A stretch of DNA of 56,163 nucleotides. Origin: Zygnema cylindricum (lineage: Eukaryota > Streptophyta > Zygnematophyceae > Zygnematales > Zygnemataceae). This document shows positions 21,640 to 33,621 of the stretch, one piece after another. The DNA lies in NCBI GenBank assembly GCA_037447655.1, contig JBBHKE010003249.1, positions 9,509-65,671 on the forward strand, written 5' to 3'. The number at the start of each line of letters is the position of its first letter. The first letter of the stretch is position 1. The position numbers and the translations under genes are program-made. The notes under the pieces were generated by a model. It had not been told where the DNA came from and made no database searches. It was given only the letters and a program-made list of their open reading frames with translations.

Positions 21640-22010
21640 TTCTGTTGTACAATTTTACGTTACTGTATTTTGATTAGTAGATAGGTTACTAGATAGTGGT
21701 TGTGAGTAGGACTTTATAACTTTTTGAAGTTTTCTAATACCTCTGTCCTAGCATGCTTCTGTATATATTTGCTAACTTTGATCACCCATAACATTCCGCT
21801 CGGGTGAGCGTTTTCTGTGATTATTTTTGCGGCGGACTCAAGGGAGTCTTGCCTTCACTGGGGTGAAATCAGTCAAAATTATTACTTGCCTGGGTGGTTG
21901 CTATTCTTGTTCAAATTGAAGTGGGTTCGGGCTATCCTAAAGGCTTAGGTTGAGCTGTGCATTTTGGGAGGCTATAGAGCCCCCGTAATTTCAGGAACTT
22001 TTTGCTCATA
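21640..22010 (-). repeat. LTR-like dispersed repeat, copy C (inverted)
   Basis: The reverse complement shares the ordered blocks of copies A and B: a CCTTTAGGATA block, CCACCCAGGCA, GACTCCCTTGAGTCCGC, CTCACCCGAGC, GTTATGG and TATATACAGAAGC. The last block includes a TATA box, consistent with an LTR promoter. It is more diverged than A and B are from each other. Confidence 0.5.
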
Positions 22011-22895
22011 TCCATGTGTCGTAATTCTATACGATGAGTTTGCCAGAAGTGTCCTCCTAAAGGTCACTTGTGACAAATTAAAGGGCTAAAACCGGCGGGG
22101 TGTCGGATTTTATAGAACAAAACATCAGACGGTCAAAGACTACGCCCATAGATTGGAAAATTAATTCAATCCTTAAATACAAAGGTTTTTTCCTGACAAA
22201 ACAAATAAATTATGGTACGACATTGTATAAAAGAGTAAGTCATTCAACAAACAACCCCATTTTTTGCTAATGGAACTTCATCTTTACTATAGCGACTAGA
22301 CAATGGGAATGTAAAGATAAAATAGTGGTATGCGTGTTATATATTATTAATGTTATATTTGGGTTAGGTCACTTAACTCAAAAAAGGATTAACAACAATT
22401 ATTTTTTCATTAAAATGACAACGTGCCTATACTAATAGTGATTCACCGCGTACCATCCTCCTTGAGGACGGTCGTCAACCCAGGATGGATGAATCGATTG
22501 CTTCGCGGATGCTTAAACAGAAAACATCAGACTGTATTTGTTTACGCTTGACGCCTTGGATAATCTTGTAAACTCTAAAAAAAATAGAATAAAAAATGTA
22601 TGAAACGTTAAAGGCACGGATTCCAATAATTGTTCCACATTTCTCCCTGTGGGGGTTTACCCTAAGAGGAATGTTAAGGTATTATACGCGTATACTATGG
22701 GATATCATAGAGGTACCAAACGTACGGATTTTCACTTTTTTACGAAAATGCGTTAAATTTTTAAGATTTTGAAATTTTCGTAAAATTCGTAGCTTTCGTG
22801 TACGGATTGAATGTACGAACATAATGTACGAAATTATCAATATTTATGTAATATAGAGGATACATCTTGTAATGTCTATAATATTACTTGTTTGA
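22011..22895. other. AT-rich sequence with a MITE end remnant
   Basis: TAATGGAACTTCATC at about 22268-22282 matches the right terminus of the TTA-target MITEs found at 38292 and 52632. No gene was seen. Confidence 0.45.
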
Positions 22896-24376
22896 GGGTA
22901 CTTTCATAACTAATAAAGTAAGGGTTTTTTCTTGTCGTTTTCCTTCTAAACTTAGCCCGCAACGAGAAAATCTACCGGCGTACGAAAAAAAAAAAATTAC
23001 CATAGGTCAATTTGCGTCACTTTGAAACTTTAAATTTATTGCGATTTGTCGTCTAGCGCATTGCAACCCACTTTCGCGTTGCCCCAGCACATTTTCAAAC
23101 TTCTACAAAAAATCACCTCGCGAGGTGATTTTAACCAGAGTTTGAAGATGTGATCGAATAGGCAGACGTTGTCGCACGCGTCAAAGGTTTTTGACTTTTT
23201 TTTTGGAGTACGCAGAGTACCAAAAATAAAATTGCTCTCTATTTCTATTTTTAGCCTGTACAGACTTCTTTTCTGTGCAGGGGCCGTGAAGGGGTCTCGA
23301 GCAATGGATGCCATTTCACAAAAGCGAAGTCGGTGAAGGCGCCTCTTTCTCTCTCCCTCTCCCTCTACCGCGTCTATCTCATAATTACAACAATAAAAAA
23401 CCCATATAATTGTATCAAATGGAAGATTTCAAAAACAAATTACTTTTGACTGTGATTGGGCGTATTTTGATGGCAAGTAGAGCGAGAAAGGGCAAAATAA
23501 CACAATTGGGAAACCATGGCGGAAAGTTTTAGAATTAGTGACGTTGACGCTAGCATGAGCGAGCGTGACGTCTAAATGTCACAAACCCTAAACCTCTACA
23601 ATGTCACAAAAAACTACATTGTGAACCGCTATTAGCTTTAAGAAATAATTAGTGCAAAAAAAATTAATGTTATTAACTCTAATTTGGATTTTTTGCGTTT
23701 TGGATAAAATACTTTTTACTCTAATTTATTCATAATTCTAATTTGAGTACAGTTCGCCTATAATGAATTTGCGATTATGATCTTTACACTAAAACAAGTA
23801 CGAGTACAAAATATGACAAATGGTACACCGTCACATCCTTTTAATCTAATTGTTTCATAACTCTAATTGGGGGTTTCTCCTGTATAATTAATAAGCGATC
23901 AATATCTTTACACTAAAGTAGGTAAGATCTCATTTTGCCTTTTATCATGAGCGCAATTTTACGTGCGTTCCCTATTACTTTAATCCATGATTCGTACTTT
24001 ATTACTTAACAAAGTACCATTCTGTACGGACTGACATGTTGCGTACACCGCTCTATTCAATATGACCATAAAGCATAGTAATTAACGCTAATTTACCAAT
24101 ACCTTAATTAAAGTAAAAAATAAATTAGTGTTATCAGCTCTATTTAAGGTTTTAGGGTCAATATTTGGGGGCGCAGAATTAGCGTTATTAACGCTAATAG
24201 GGATTCATGGTGTAGACGCCTACAACCGTCACAAATTACACCCACGTCTACATCTGTCACATTTTAAAGTAACGATTTCGTTGCGTTACAGCGGAACGCT
24301 TTGAAAGTAGTACGGAAAATCTTCGCTAAAAAATAAATTAGTAAGACTTAAGTTTAAGCTACATGGGAAAGTACTC
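22896..24376 (+). mobile_element. GGGTAC-family MITE with a nested second MITE
   Basis: Left end GGGTACTTTCATAAC and right end CATGGGAAAGTACTC are diverged inverted repeats. The interior from 22930 to 23600 aligns over its length with 1870-2545, including a perfect palindrome at 23109-23132 centred on TCGCGA. The right ~190 bases match 27046-27280 in reverse complement. Between them a different element (23618-24213) is inserted. I did not find a clean target duplication. There is no transposase. Confidence 0.6.
23618..24213 (+). mobile_element. TA-target MITE (CACCG...CGGTG family), nested
   Basis: Left end TACATTGTGAACCGCTATTA and right end (reverse complement) TACACCATGAATCCCTATTA are diverged versions of the terminal repeat seen intact at 49764-49984. 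TA at both ends fits a Tc1/mariner-type target. It splits the GGGTAC-family element, so it is the younger of the two. Confidence 0.5.
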
Positions 24377-24996
24377 TTCATTTGTGTGGTATCACGTAAG
24401 TCAAAGTTAAGATATTGAAAATCTCAAATATTTTATAGACCGCCCAATTTAAATGTGAAATCTATACTTTCTCACAATATCTTTGTAAGAATACGCCCAC
24501 TATATGCCATTGTTAACCACGGAAACCCCCTTTTGTTCGCAGACGCTCTATCGTTTTTACTTCTAGAGCCTGCTTATCCAACCTTGTCTTTTCCAAACAA
24601 AAACTAGAAACGCGTGAAACTACAAAGGTTATCATGAGACAAATGAGCGTGACGGGATATTTTGCGCCAAAAGACTTTATACTGGATTTTGGCGGATTAG
24701 CGTCCATCTTGTCAGAAGGTTCGTATCCTCTGCCACGTTTGAAATATTTGTGGTACACCGCGAATCGATATTAGCGTCGCGTTTGCAAAAATTACAAACA
24801 TTGTGTCGTATTATGACTTGGTAATGCAGGTACATTGTACACAAATGAAGATTTGAAGTAAAATATGTCGGTGTGAAAATTTTGAAGGATATTCAATATC
24901 AGATCATAGCTTACGTGGTGCCAGTCAATATAGAAAACGTGGTTTCCAGACTCTTCGTGATGGTTACAAAAACGACTGATGGAAATTTGACCATTA
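24377..24996. other. MITE-derived sequence, no gene
   Basis: About 24780-24980 aligns with the right-hand 250 bases of the elements ending at 39384 and 53369 (shared CAAAAATTACAAA, GATATTCAATATC, GTCAATATAGAA, GTGATGG words), but the terminal repeat is lost. Confidence 0.5.
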
Positions 24997-25703
24997 GAGC
25001 GTTGTTCCATTAGGTGGTCTCAGTAAATGTCAAAAATTCGTTTACTAAAGCCATCATTCCATTGTGTCGGGTCAGTAACTGACATTTTATTTGCGTGGCA
25101 AAACTTGATTGCTCCATGTAATAGATGAATAAGATTTTGGAAATCTTCAAAGAATCTCTGACAGCAAATTGTGACCACATATTCGTACTGGCGAAGGTAA
25201 AAAGTGACTCGTACGACGTATTGAACAAAATCTGTACGGGTGGACGAAACTTAAGATTTGTAAAAGCGTACGAATATGTCAAAATGGTTTAGTGGATGGC
25301 AACACACGCGTGAAACAATATCCTCCGTCAAAGATTTTATTGCGGCTTTCGGTGGCCTTGCATCCTCCCTAGCGGAAGGCACATGTCATATGCGATATGT
25401 ACCCACCTGGTCGAGCGGTCGTCGTGGATATTTGTTCACTATTCCACGAGGCACGATGCTATTTGTTCAGGTGCTAAGAATTGACCTACTCCGGGTCACT
25501 TGTTGCGAATTGAAAGTGTCAGACGATAGAGTATCCGGTTATGCATCCGACGGTCCACGTTTAAGGGGCGTAAACATGGAGAATAAAATCCCTCATATAG
25601 TAGGCTTGTTTTTTTTACATTTTATTTTTTTTGGTACGGCAATGTACGAAAGTGTACGGCTTTCAGTAGACAACGACATTTTTCCCCTAATGGAACCTTA
25701 TCC
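24997..25703 (+). mobile_element. TTA-target MITE
   Basis: Flanked by TTA at 24994-24996 and TTA at 25704-25706. Left end GAGCGTTGTTCCATTAG; right end in reverse complement GGATAAGGTTCCATTAG. 707 bp. The open frame 25276-25707 inside is not recognisable as a transposase. Confidence 0.55.
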
Positions 25704-25706
25704 TTA

Positions 25707-26230
25707 GGGTAGAATTCCATAAGGCGGTCCTAGTAAGTGTACGTAAAAATCAACTGGCAGCGTTTACTGGAAGACTATTCCATTTTGTCGGGCCAGTAAC
25801 AAACCTTCCTCAATTATGATTGGCGCCACGTAGGTTAGAGTCCAAATTTGAAAATATTAAAGAAAATCTTCAAACGGAATGTCAAAACGAAATATCTGGA
25901 CGACCGAAGGTAGTTAATGATTCGTGCGTGAAGTTTGCCGCCAGATTTTTGATTTTGAAAACGGAAATCAAAATTTCGAAACGGAATGGCAAAAAGACGC
26001 GGCAAACTTTGAAGGTCGATGGATGTCAAACAGAGGGTGCCAAAATATTTTCGGCTCACTTGCATCCAGTGTGGCAGGCGACACATGGACCGTACGACTT
26101 AGGCACATGGCCTATACGACGTGTAGACCTGTGATCGCTTATTCAAAGCGGATATTTTTTTGCTTTTTCACGTGTACCAATGGTACACGTCTAGTATCGT
26201 ATAACTCTCCTCGCGAGGAGAGTATCGTTG
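25707..26230 (+). mobile_element. Related MITE abutting the previous one, right end not defined
   Basis: Starts GGGTAGAATTCCATAAGG, sharing the TTA at 25704-25706 with its neighbour. The first ~100 bases match 25006-25110 (GGYGGTC, AGTAARTGT, GGGYCAGTAAC). It includes two hairpins: CGTGTACC...GGTACACG at 26171-26189 and the perfect 20-bp palindrome at 26204-26223 centred on TCGCGA. No right terminal repeat was found. Confidence 0.4.
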
Positions 26231-27045
26231 TAACAGCAATAGTGGATCGAACTTGTTTATAAAGAGGTATTTAGGTATTATGATTATAGAGTACTAAATT
26301 TGGTAGACTTCCGCGAAAGAATCACGCTATTTGGAGTTATTTTTTAAAAGTTATAGCGATGGGTGTATTTAGGTGATATCGTGGGGTCTTAATAACAAGT
26401 GGGTATCATTGAAACGGGTTAAGGGTCAAATTAGTACCGAATTACGCGTGTACGTTTCATAAAGTTCTAACGAAACGTTTAGTATGCACGGTGGTTCGTT
26501 TCGTACAAATTTTAGTACGAAACGTCACTTTTACTTAAGGGAATTTCGTTGGAAGTTTCGCGTGCGGGCGTAAGTTAGTACCGTCGGATTCAATTACGCA
26601 TTTAATCTTTTAAGCCACGTCACTAACCTTACAGTGTTTTAAGTCCGTGTAAAGGGAGGACAGTTCTCGAATACAGAACGTGTAAAAATAGGCCGCATGG
26701 AAAAGACAAATAAAATCCACGATGAGCGAGCGTGTATGTGCGTACACGTCGCAAGGGCCATGTGCCTTCAGCCAGGGTGGCTGCGAATCTGCCGAAATTA
26801 TCCCGTCACGCTCCCACCATCAAAGTTTGCCGCAGCCTTTTTGTCGCTGCGTTTTGAAATTTTGGGTAGTACATTTAATGCCCCTTGTACAAGTCATTAA
26901 TTGCCTCCGACGGTACAGATATTTCCTCCGCAGGTACAGATATTGCGTACATACTACATTATAAGACTCTTTCTAGATTTTAAGCATCTAATATTAACCT
27001 ACGTGTTACCAACCAGAATGAGTCACGCAAATAAAAAGTGGTTTA
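26231..27045. other. No gene recognised
   Basis: AT-rich with repeated ACGAAACGT words and GGTACAGATATT pairs at about 26921 and 26933. Open frames are short and overlapping. Confidence 0.45.
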
Positions 27046-27955
27046 GGGTACGTCCCCATGTAAGCGATACTTTAAAAGAGTACTTTGGACTGTAGTGAAG
27101 TGTTCCGTACTACTTTGAAAAGCGTCCCTATGTGCAAAAATGAAATCGGAACTTTGAAATGTGACGATTGTAGACGTAGGTACAACTTTGTGACGGTTGA
27201 CGACGACTACAAATTTGGTGACGCCAACAAAAACAGCGACAGTCGCAGACGTCTAGATTTTTGTAATTTTGTGACATGGCAGATGTTTACGGTTTTGTAA
27301 CATTGTGATGTCACACTCACTTGTGACGTCACAGATTCAAGAACTTTCGGCCATGGATACCCGATTTCGTTTTCTCTACTGTTTTCGCTCTACTTGCCAT
27401 AAGAATACGCATAAAGGTAGTCAAAAGATTAATTTTTCAAATATCTTTCATTTCATACCAGTTTCGTCGTGCCACATTCTAAAAAGTGAGAGATAAAAGT
27501 GATAGTGTGAGAGGGAGAGGGGAGAGGCGACGACGATGCAAAATTCTATCGAGGACCCATGAATGAAATTGGAGGTCCGAGACCCCTGCAGATTTTTTTC
27601 CGTACATCCTGGTCTTTTCCGTACATGCACATGACGGACAGGGAGGAAAATAGCGAGTACTCTCCCTCGTCCTAAAATTTTCCCACTCGTGTGGCGCGTG
27701 CGTGGGTCATTTTTCATTCGTTGTTTGGGCGGTACTTTCTCTGAAATCAGGTCGCGAGGTGATTTTTGATGAAGTTTTTTGACGGGCTGGATTCTCTTGC
27801 TCGGGGGTCGAAAAAAGGAAAACGCCAAAATGCATTCACATGACGACAAACATGAAGTACATTCAAAGTATCGACTTGAAGATTGCTGTACTTTTGAACA
27901 ATTGATTCTTTTGTACGGCTAAAGTTTTTCTCGTACGGAACTGCGTTTTGGGTGA
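27046..27955 (-). mobile_element. GGGTAC-family MITE, truncated at the gypsy boundary
   Basis: Starts GGGTACGTCCCCATGTAA after TTA (27043-27045). The interior matches 2620-2860 and then, inverted, the element at 1855-2549 (for example GTCACAGATTC..CGGCCATGG near 27330, the GAGAGGGAGAGG tract near 27510, and a degenerate TCGCGA palindrome at 27743-27768). The expected far terminus is missing where gypsy sequence begins near 27955. Confidence 0.5.
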
Positions 27956-28050
27956 AAACAACAGATTGTCTCTTTCTCATGGGTGGCCCAGTTCAGCTCT
28001 GCTGCCTTTAGTTTTCGACTGTCGTAGGCGATGGGTTGAAAGCCTTTTCC

Positions 28051-28392
28051 TTAATCCTGCATAAGAATCGCTCCAATAGCCGTATCGCTAGCGTCGGTAA
28101 TTATCGTCCAAGGTAAGTCCGGATCGGGAACAGCTAACACAGGGGCGGTAACCAACCGCTCCTTTGGCGTATTAAAGGCTGCCCCTTGCGCCGCTTTCCA
28201 ATCATAGGGTACATCATTTTTGAGCAACTCCGTAAGTGGTGCAGCGATTTTTGCGAAATCTTTGACAAAACGTCGGTAATAGGAGCATAGTCCTAGAAAG
28301 CTCCGTAACTCCGTGATATTTGTCGGCTGCGGCCACTCCTTAACGGCCTTTGTCTTGTTTGGATCCACTGCGATTCCGTCCCGGCTCACCAC
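28051..28392 (-). pseudogene. pol: Gypsy RT thumb/RNase H segment
   Basis: [20 protein letters not shown] is the conserved block after the gypsy RT. It is followed by [15 protein letters not shown], the start of RNase H with its first catalytic Asp (TDAS). A stop follows QD; reading past it gives GKGFQPIAYDSRKL and then the truncation. Confidence 0.9.
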
Positions 28393-28397
28393 ATGGC

Positions 28398-29642
28398 CTA
28401 AAAAATCAATCTTCTCCTTGAAGAAGTCACATTTACTTCTTTTTGCGTATAACTTATGCTCCCAAGGACTTGGAGGACCCTCCGTAAGTGCTTCATATGC
28501 TCCTCCTGCGTTCGGCTATACACCAGTATGTTGTCTAGGAAGACGATCACAAACGCGTCCAGATATTGCCGAAAGATGGAATTCATTAAATGCATAAAGG
28601 TCGTCGGTGCGTTAGTCAACCCGAACGGCATTACCCGAAATTGGAAATGACCGTATCGAGTTTTGAACGTCGTCTTCTCCACATCCTCCTCGGTAATTCT
28701 GATCTGGTGGTAACCGCTCCGCAAGTCTATTTTCGAAAAATATTTGGCACCTCGAAGTCGATCCAACAATTCGTCTATCCTCGGTAGGGGGTACGCATTC
28801 TTCACTATTAATTTGTTCAGCGCTCGGTAGTCTACACACATACGGAAACCTCCATCTTTCTTGTTCACAAAGAGAACGGGGGCTCCATAAGGTGACTTGC
28901 TTGGTTCGATTGCTCCGGCTTCGACCAACTCCGCGAGTTGCTTTTTCAATTCATCCAACTCGGTGTAGCTCATCTTGTACATCCGATTAGCCGGGGGTAC
29001 CGCTCCAGGAACAAGCTCTATCCTATGGTCTACTTCGCGCTTCGGAGGTAATCCTTCGGGGAGCTTCGGGGGAAATACATCTGCGTACTCCTCGAGAAGT
29101 TTTGTCACGACTTCCAGGGCCTCTTCGGAAGTCTTTCTAATGTAGTCACTTTCTTTGGAGTCGAAGTCGGGGTCCTTCTTCTTCCATTCTTCCGGGATCT
29201 CCTCCTTCGCCTCCTCCATTGGCTGGACGACCGCCATACCAATCGTTTCCCCTTTCTTGAGTGCCCTCTTAAGCTGTAAGGCCGAAAGCAGGCGTCCCTC
29301 TTCCGCTCCCTTACCAGCCGCTCCCGCTTTTACCTCGAACTCTTCTTCACCTTTCTTTACTCTCATAGCGCCACTTCTCCAATCAATTGTCGTATTCCAT
29401 TTTTGCAGCCACGGCTTCCCCAAGATTACCTCATGGTCCCCTAGAGGTAATACATGAAGCGTGTCGTACCATCGAAATTTCCCAATGCCGACGCGTAACC
29501 TCGGGGTACGATGGGTAATGGATAAGGAACTTCCGTCGGCCAATTGTACTGACTGATGATCATTTAGTACCACAAGAGGAAGTTTCAACCTTTTCACCGT
29601 CGCCTCGTTAATGAAGTTCCCCGATGCTCCAGAGTCCACCAT
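28398..29642 (-). pseudogene. pol: Gypsy protease and reverse transcriptase
   Basis: The frame opens at the aspartic protease ([11 protein letters not shown], active-site DSGAS) and runs into [46 protein letters not shown], and FLDNILVYS. The second Asp of the FLDD metal-binding motif is Asn. On the coding strand this is GAC to AAC, a G-to-A change at a former CpG. A frameshift at about 28460 ends the frame; the continuing sequence is at 28051-28392. Confidence 0.92.
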
Positions 29643-29654
29643 GAAGTTAGCTGC

Positions 29655-30621
29655 ACTTACTCCTATTTAACCACGAAATATCAAAGGGTCTCCTCCTTCA
29701 CCGACTAACCTCATAACAGTAAGTTTTCCCTTTTTGGGAACTTTCCGTTTTAGACACTCTCGAGCTATATGATCTGGAGAACCGCACTAGAAGCACAGGC
29801 CATTTTGCCTTCTCCGGTGGATTTCCTCGGGGAACAAGTCATTGGTCTTGGTCTTGGTGTTTTTCTTCTTTTTTTGCAGGACGTTGACCGCTTCCTTATC
29901 CTCATTAATTGCGCCGAGCTCCATTGGGGTTGGACCTTCGTCTCGTCGATTTCCTCCGCTACTGCTCGACCCGTAGTGATAAGGTCTCTGGAGGTTGAAG
30001 TCGACCGAATCGGTCCGCTCCGCAAACTGGATGATTGCCGAGAGAGGAGGAGTCGTGCTTTCCCGAGCAAGCCATTGTTCCACATCTTTACGAATAAACG
30101 ACTTAAGCCCCTTCACGATGCGATCCACGGCTTCATCCTTCGTCATCGTAGGTATTTGAACTTTACACTCCAAGAACCGCTGCGTAAACTCCATCACTGA
30201 AGTTCGTTGCTTCAATACTGCGATCTTATCAATCGTCGCCTTAATCGTGTTGACGGGCTACGGTCGGTAACTCATCGTCCTCTACCAATGTTCTCCACCA
30301 AGCCCCCGCTGCCCCTTTAAGAAGACCACCCGCGTAGTGAATCTTCTCACGATCCGATAGGCTAGGAAAATTCTCGAGATAGTTCGCCACGGAGAATAGC
30401 CATGAGTCAAGGTTCTTGTGTCTTGCAGGGTCAAACTCATCGGGAAGCCTTAATTTCGGTCTCCTGGAGTCTCTCTCTATGCCTCCATGAGGTCGCTCCC
30501 CTAGACAAGACTCCAAGGCTGCAACAGTGTTACTTAGTTGCGGGTTCTGTAATCTCACACTTTCCAACTCCCTGAGAACTTGCGCCAACATTTCTGTAGT
30601 GGATACGCCGTGTTCATCCAT
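29655..30621 (-). pseudogene. gag: Gypsy gag with zinc knuckle (frameshifted)
   Basis: Starts at ATG 30621. Capsid-like blocks: DEFDPARHKNLDSWLFSVAN, then GLLKGAAGAWWRTL. A one-base shift near 30245 moves the frame to 29787-30215 (FTQRFLECKVQIP, VKGLKSFIRKDVEQWL, ATPMELG-like TPMELGAI). A CxxC...H....C knuckle (CFxCGSPDHIAREC, with a stop inside) follows at about 29750-29795. Confidence 0.85.
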
Positions 30622-30642
30622 GCTGTCGAGTCACGAGTAACA

Positions 30643-30654
30643 GCTCCGATACCA
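30643..30654 (-). other. Gypsy primer binding site (tRNA-iMet)
   Basis: The minus strand reads TGGTATCGGAGC, 11 of 12 bases matching the plant initiator-Met primer site, one base inside the LTR end. It fixes the 5' LTR boundary at 30656. Confidence 0.8.
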
Positions 30655-30655
30655 G

Positions 30656-31155
30656 TGTAAAAGAGGCAACAATACACCACAACACGTCACAGTGCACAGC
30701 AGAAAACATCAAGGATCTCCCCGTAGCAACAGCAGGAGCACACAGAACTCACAGACAAGGTTGGGCTTTATTACTTGAAAGAGAGTACAAGGTTACGCTA
30801 GCTGTGTAGGTCTACTTGAGGTGTCATTCACTAGGTCTTACTCGACTATTTCAACTAACTAACTGCTAGTCAACCTTCTACTATACAGCTGTACACGTGG
30901 ACCTTCACGGTCAACCGAGATCTATCCAAAACTTCCTTCTAGAACTATACAGCTCAATGTACATTCTGCGGTGTTGCTATGCTGCGCTGCTACGCTAGTA
31001 AGTTGCTACGCCGCTAAGTTGCTATGCTACTATGCTGCGCTGGTCTGGAATCGCAGCTGAGCTGCTCTGGAATCGCAACTGCGCTGCTCTGAAATCGCAA
31101 CTATAGCAGCCTAGCCCTAGCCACTAAGTACCCAATTCCGTAACTCTGTTAAACA
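30656..31155 (-). repeat. Gypsy 5' LTR
   Basis: Minus strand begins TGTTTAACAGAG and ends TTGCCTCTTTTACA (TG...CA), about 500 bp. It includes three 22-bp tandem units near 31041-31105 (GAATCGCAACTGCGCTGCTCT type), further GTAGCAACTTA repeats, and AATAAAG as a likely polyadenylation signal near 30765. The upstream edge is inferred from the point where copia coding homology stops (about 31157). Confidence 0.65.
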
Positions 31156-31333
31156 TAGGAGCTTCTTCAGGACGGAAGCAACTGCCATATATTCTGACTC
31201 AATTGTGGATTGTGTTGTAACCTTTTGTAATTTGCTACTCCAGTAGCAAGTTCCATCTCGAATCTTCAGAACGAAGCCAGTCGTAGATTTCCGGCTTGGC
31301 ATGTCCCCATAGCTAGCATCGCTCCATGTCTAG
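31117..31333 (-). pseudogene. pol: Copia RNase H, truncated by the gypsy LTR
   Basis: SDASYGDMPSRKSTTGFVL and ESEYMAVASVLKKLL are the copia RNase H blocks. Homology to the second copy (36061-36513) stops after KKLL, and what follows is gypsy LTR. Confidence 0.85.
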
Positions 31334-32880
31334 ATTTTCACCTCTCCTCCTCTGAGAACAAGCTTGAGATTTTGAGTACCTGCAAGATATCTCAACACTC
31401 TTTTCGCTGCTTCCCAGTCTGCCCTTTTAGGATTCTGCAGACTTCTACTCAAAACTCCCACAGCTGCTACAATGTCCGGTCTCGTACAATTCATAAAATA
31501 TATAAGACTTCCAACTACCTTTCTATATGGCTTTGAAGACATAAACTCTTCCTCCCCTGTCTTTAAACTCTCACCGACAATTATGCCTGAATTTGTATCA
31601 ATTCCTTCCAATTTCTGCCTGAATTCCATGGGAGTTACGGATCCTTTCACTTCTTTCATTTCAAATCTTTCTAGCATGTTATTTATTGCTTCTTTCTGAG
31701 TCAACATAATCAGCCTCTTGTTTCTGTCTCTTTCTACGTGTATTCCTAAGATGTATTTGGCCTCACGGAGGTCCTTCATCTCCAACCTAGACCTTAAAGC
31801 CGCTTTAATGCGGTTTATTTCATCCATTGACTTACTTATTAATAATAACTCATCCACATATACAGCAATGTAAAGTATCCCATCCTCCCCTTGTAAGACA
31901 TATACAGAATGATCTGAGCTAATTCTCTTAAATCCCAGCCCAGTCAAGAACTCATCTAACTTCAAATTCCACTGACGCGGGGCTTGTTTAAGCCCATACA
32001 AAGATTTCATCAATTTACACACTAATTCTTCCTTTCCCTTTTCAACGTACATTTCAGGTTGTTTCATATAAATGGTTTCTTCTAACTCTCCATGCAAGAA
32101 AGCAGTTTTAACATCCATTTGTTGTATTTCCATATTCTCTATAGCCGCTAGACTTAGCAAAATCGTGACAGTGGGAAATCTGACAACTGGAGAGAAAGTT
32201 TCTTCAAAGTCAATACCTTCTTTTTGATTATACCCCTTGGCCACTAGTCTGGCCTTATACCTCTCGATGGTGTTGTCCGGGTTCAGCTTCACCTTGAATA
32301 CCCATTTGCTGCCGATGGCTTTTCTTCCCGGAGGAAGATCCACCAGCTCCCATGTCTGTGCCTCCATAATGGACTTCATTTCATCGTTTGCCGCCTCGAT
32401 CCACTAATTTCTCTCAGGTGATGAGAAAGCCTCCTGGATCGTTAGAAGCTCCTCTGTAGCTGCAGAAAAAGCAAAATAAGAGCTTGCTTGTAGACGACTG
32501 CTAGATCTCTTTCCTCTTAGAAATTTTGAGGCTAAGATCGTTGGCAACCTCTGATTTTTCTGTTTAGTTTGAATCGTAACTTGATCTACCACAGTGTCTG
32601 TAATAGTTCCTTCCACCTGAGGTGTAGCTTGTGGTGGAGCATCCTGTAAAGGCACCAAAGGAACTGAAGGAAGAGGTATCCCACTTGCCGGTGGAAAATA
32701 GACTCGCTGCGTATCATGAAATATGACATATTCTTGCTTTTCCTTTGCCGGTTGATCTGGCACTCTAAAATGGTCCACCGAATCCTGGTCATCTTTAATG
32801 TGGATATTCCTAGAAATAATCACCTTTTGTTTCTCAAATACAAAAACTCTATATCCTTTTGCATTATCATCATACCCCAT
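31330..32880 (-). pseudogene. pol: Copia integrase C-terminus and reverse transcriptase
   Basis: 32404-32880 is the integrase tail and linker; 31330-32379 carries RT (GSKWVFKVKLNPD, RYKARLVAKGYNQ, MDVKTAFLHGELEE, SLYGLKQAPRQW, YVDELLLISK, EAKYILGIHVERD). They are one frame separated by a single TAG. YVDE lacks the second active-site Asp. Confidence 0.92.
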
Positions 32881-32994
32881 AAAAATTCCTGGTAAGCCCT
32901 TAGCCTCTATTTTCCATCTATCCTGTGAAGTATCTAGAATAAAACACTTGTTGACAAAGATTTCAAAGTGGCTAACATCAAGTTTCTCTCCTGT

Positions 32995-33621
32995 CTAAAG
33001 CTCATAAGGTGTGGTGCTTACAGATCTAGAAGCAATTCTTTTCTTAATATAAACAGCACAGTTAAGTGCTTCAGCCCAGAATTTCAAATCTAGCCCTTTA
33101 TCTGCAAACATGGACCGAGCACTCTCTGTCACTGTCCTATTTAATCTTTCAGAAACACCATTCTGTTCTGGTGTATAAGGAATAGTAAGATCGTGACTAA
33201 TACCTTCTTGAATGAGGAATTCTTCGAATTCCTTTGATGTGTATTCCCTCCCTTTGTCCGATCTCAACGCCAAGATTGGAACTCCATGACGCTTTTCCGC
33301 CCACGCTTTGTAATGTTTGAAGTGAGTGAACAATTCACTCTTATGTTGCATGAAGTAGACTTTAGTGTACCTCAAATAGTCATCTGTGAATGTAACCATA
33401 TAGTGGACGCCTCCAGCTGAAGCCACTTGTGAAGGACAGAGAACATCAGAGTGTATTAGTTGTAGAACTTTCTCCGATCTGTGGTCCGTTTCCTGTGGAA
33501 GTGGCAATTTGTGAATCTTGCCAAGTGAACAACCATCACATGATTTTATAGGATGAGAACTGAGTGAAACTCCCTCGACTTTTCCCGAATTCACCATTTT
33601 CTTAAGACTATCATAATTCAT
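32995..33621 (-). pseudogene. pol: Copia integrase core
   Basis: Contains the end of the HHCC zinc domain (CDGCSLGKIHKLP) and the DDE core: HSDV, FTDDYLRYTKVYF, LRSDKGREYTSKEFEEF, and GVSERLNRTVTE. It is separated from gag-protease by a frameshift and from the RT part by a TAG replacing the expected Trp of PYELW. Confidence 0.92.

Larger units (their letters stand above)
27955..30655 (-). mobile_element. Ty3/gypsy LTR retrotransposon, 3'-truncated and inactivated
   Basis: Read on the minus strand: primer binding site, gag, zinc knuckle, protease, reverse transcriptase, and the start of RNase H, ending near HEKE at about 27955. The rest of RNase H, the integrase and the 3' LTR are gone. At least two frameshifts (about 30245 and about 28460) and several in-frame stops interrupt it. 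Two of the stops look like CAA to TAA changes, next to the protease and in RNase H. The RT active site reads FLDN instead of FLDD, removing a catalytic aspartate. Its 5' LTR (30656-31155) adjoins the copia element. Confidence 0.9.

Noticed and set aside
25276-25707. 143-codon open frame as a possible transposase
   Set aside because: No DDE or zinc-finger motif visible. It lies entirely within a MITE and is best explained as chance.
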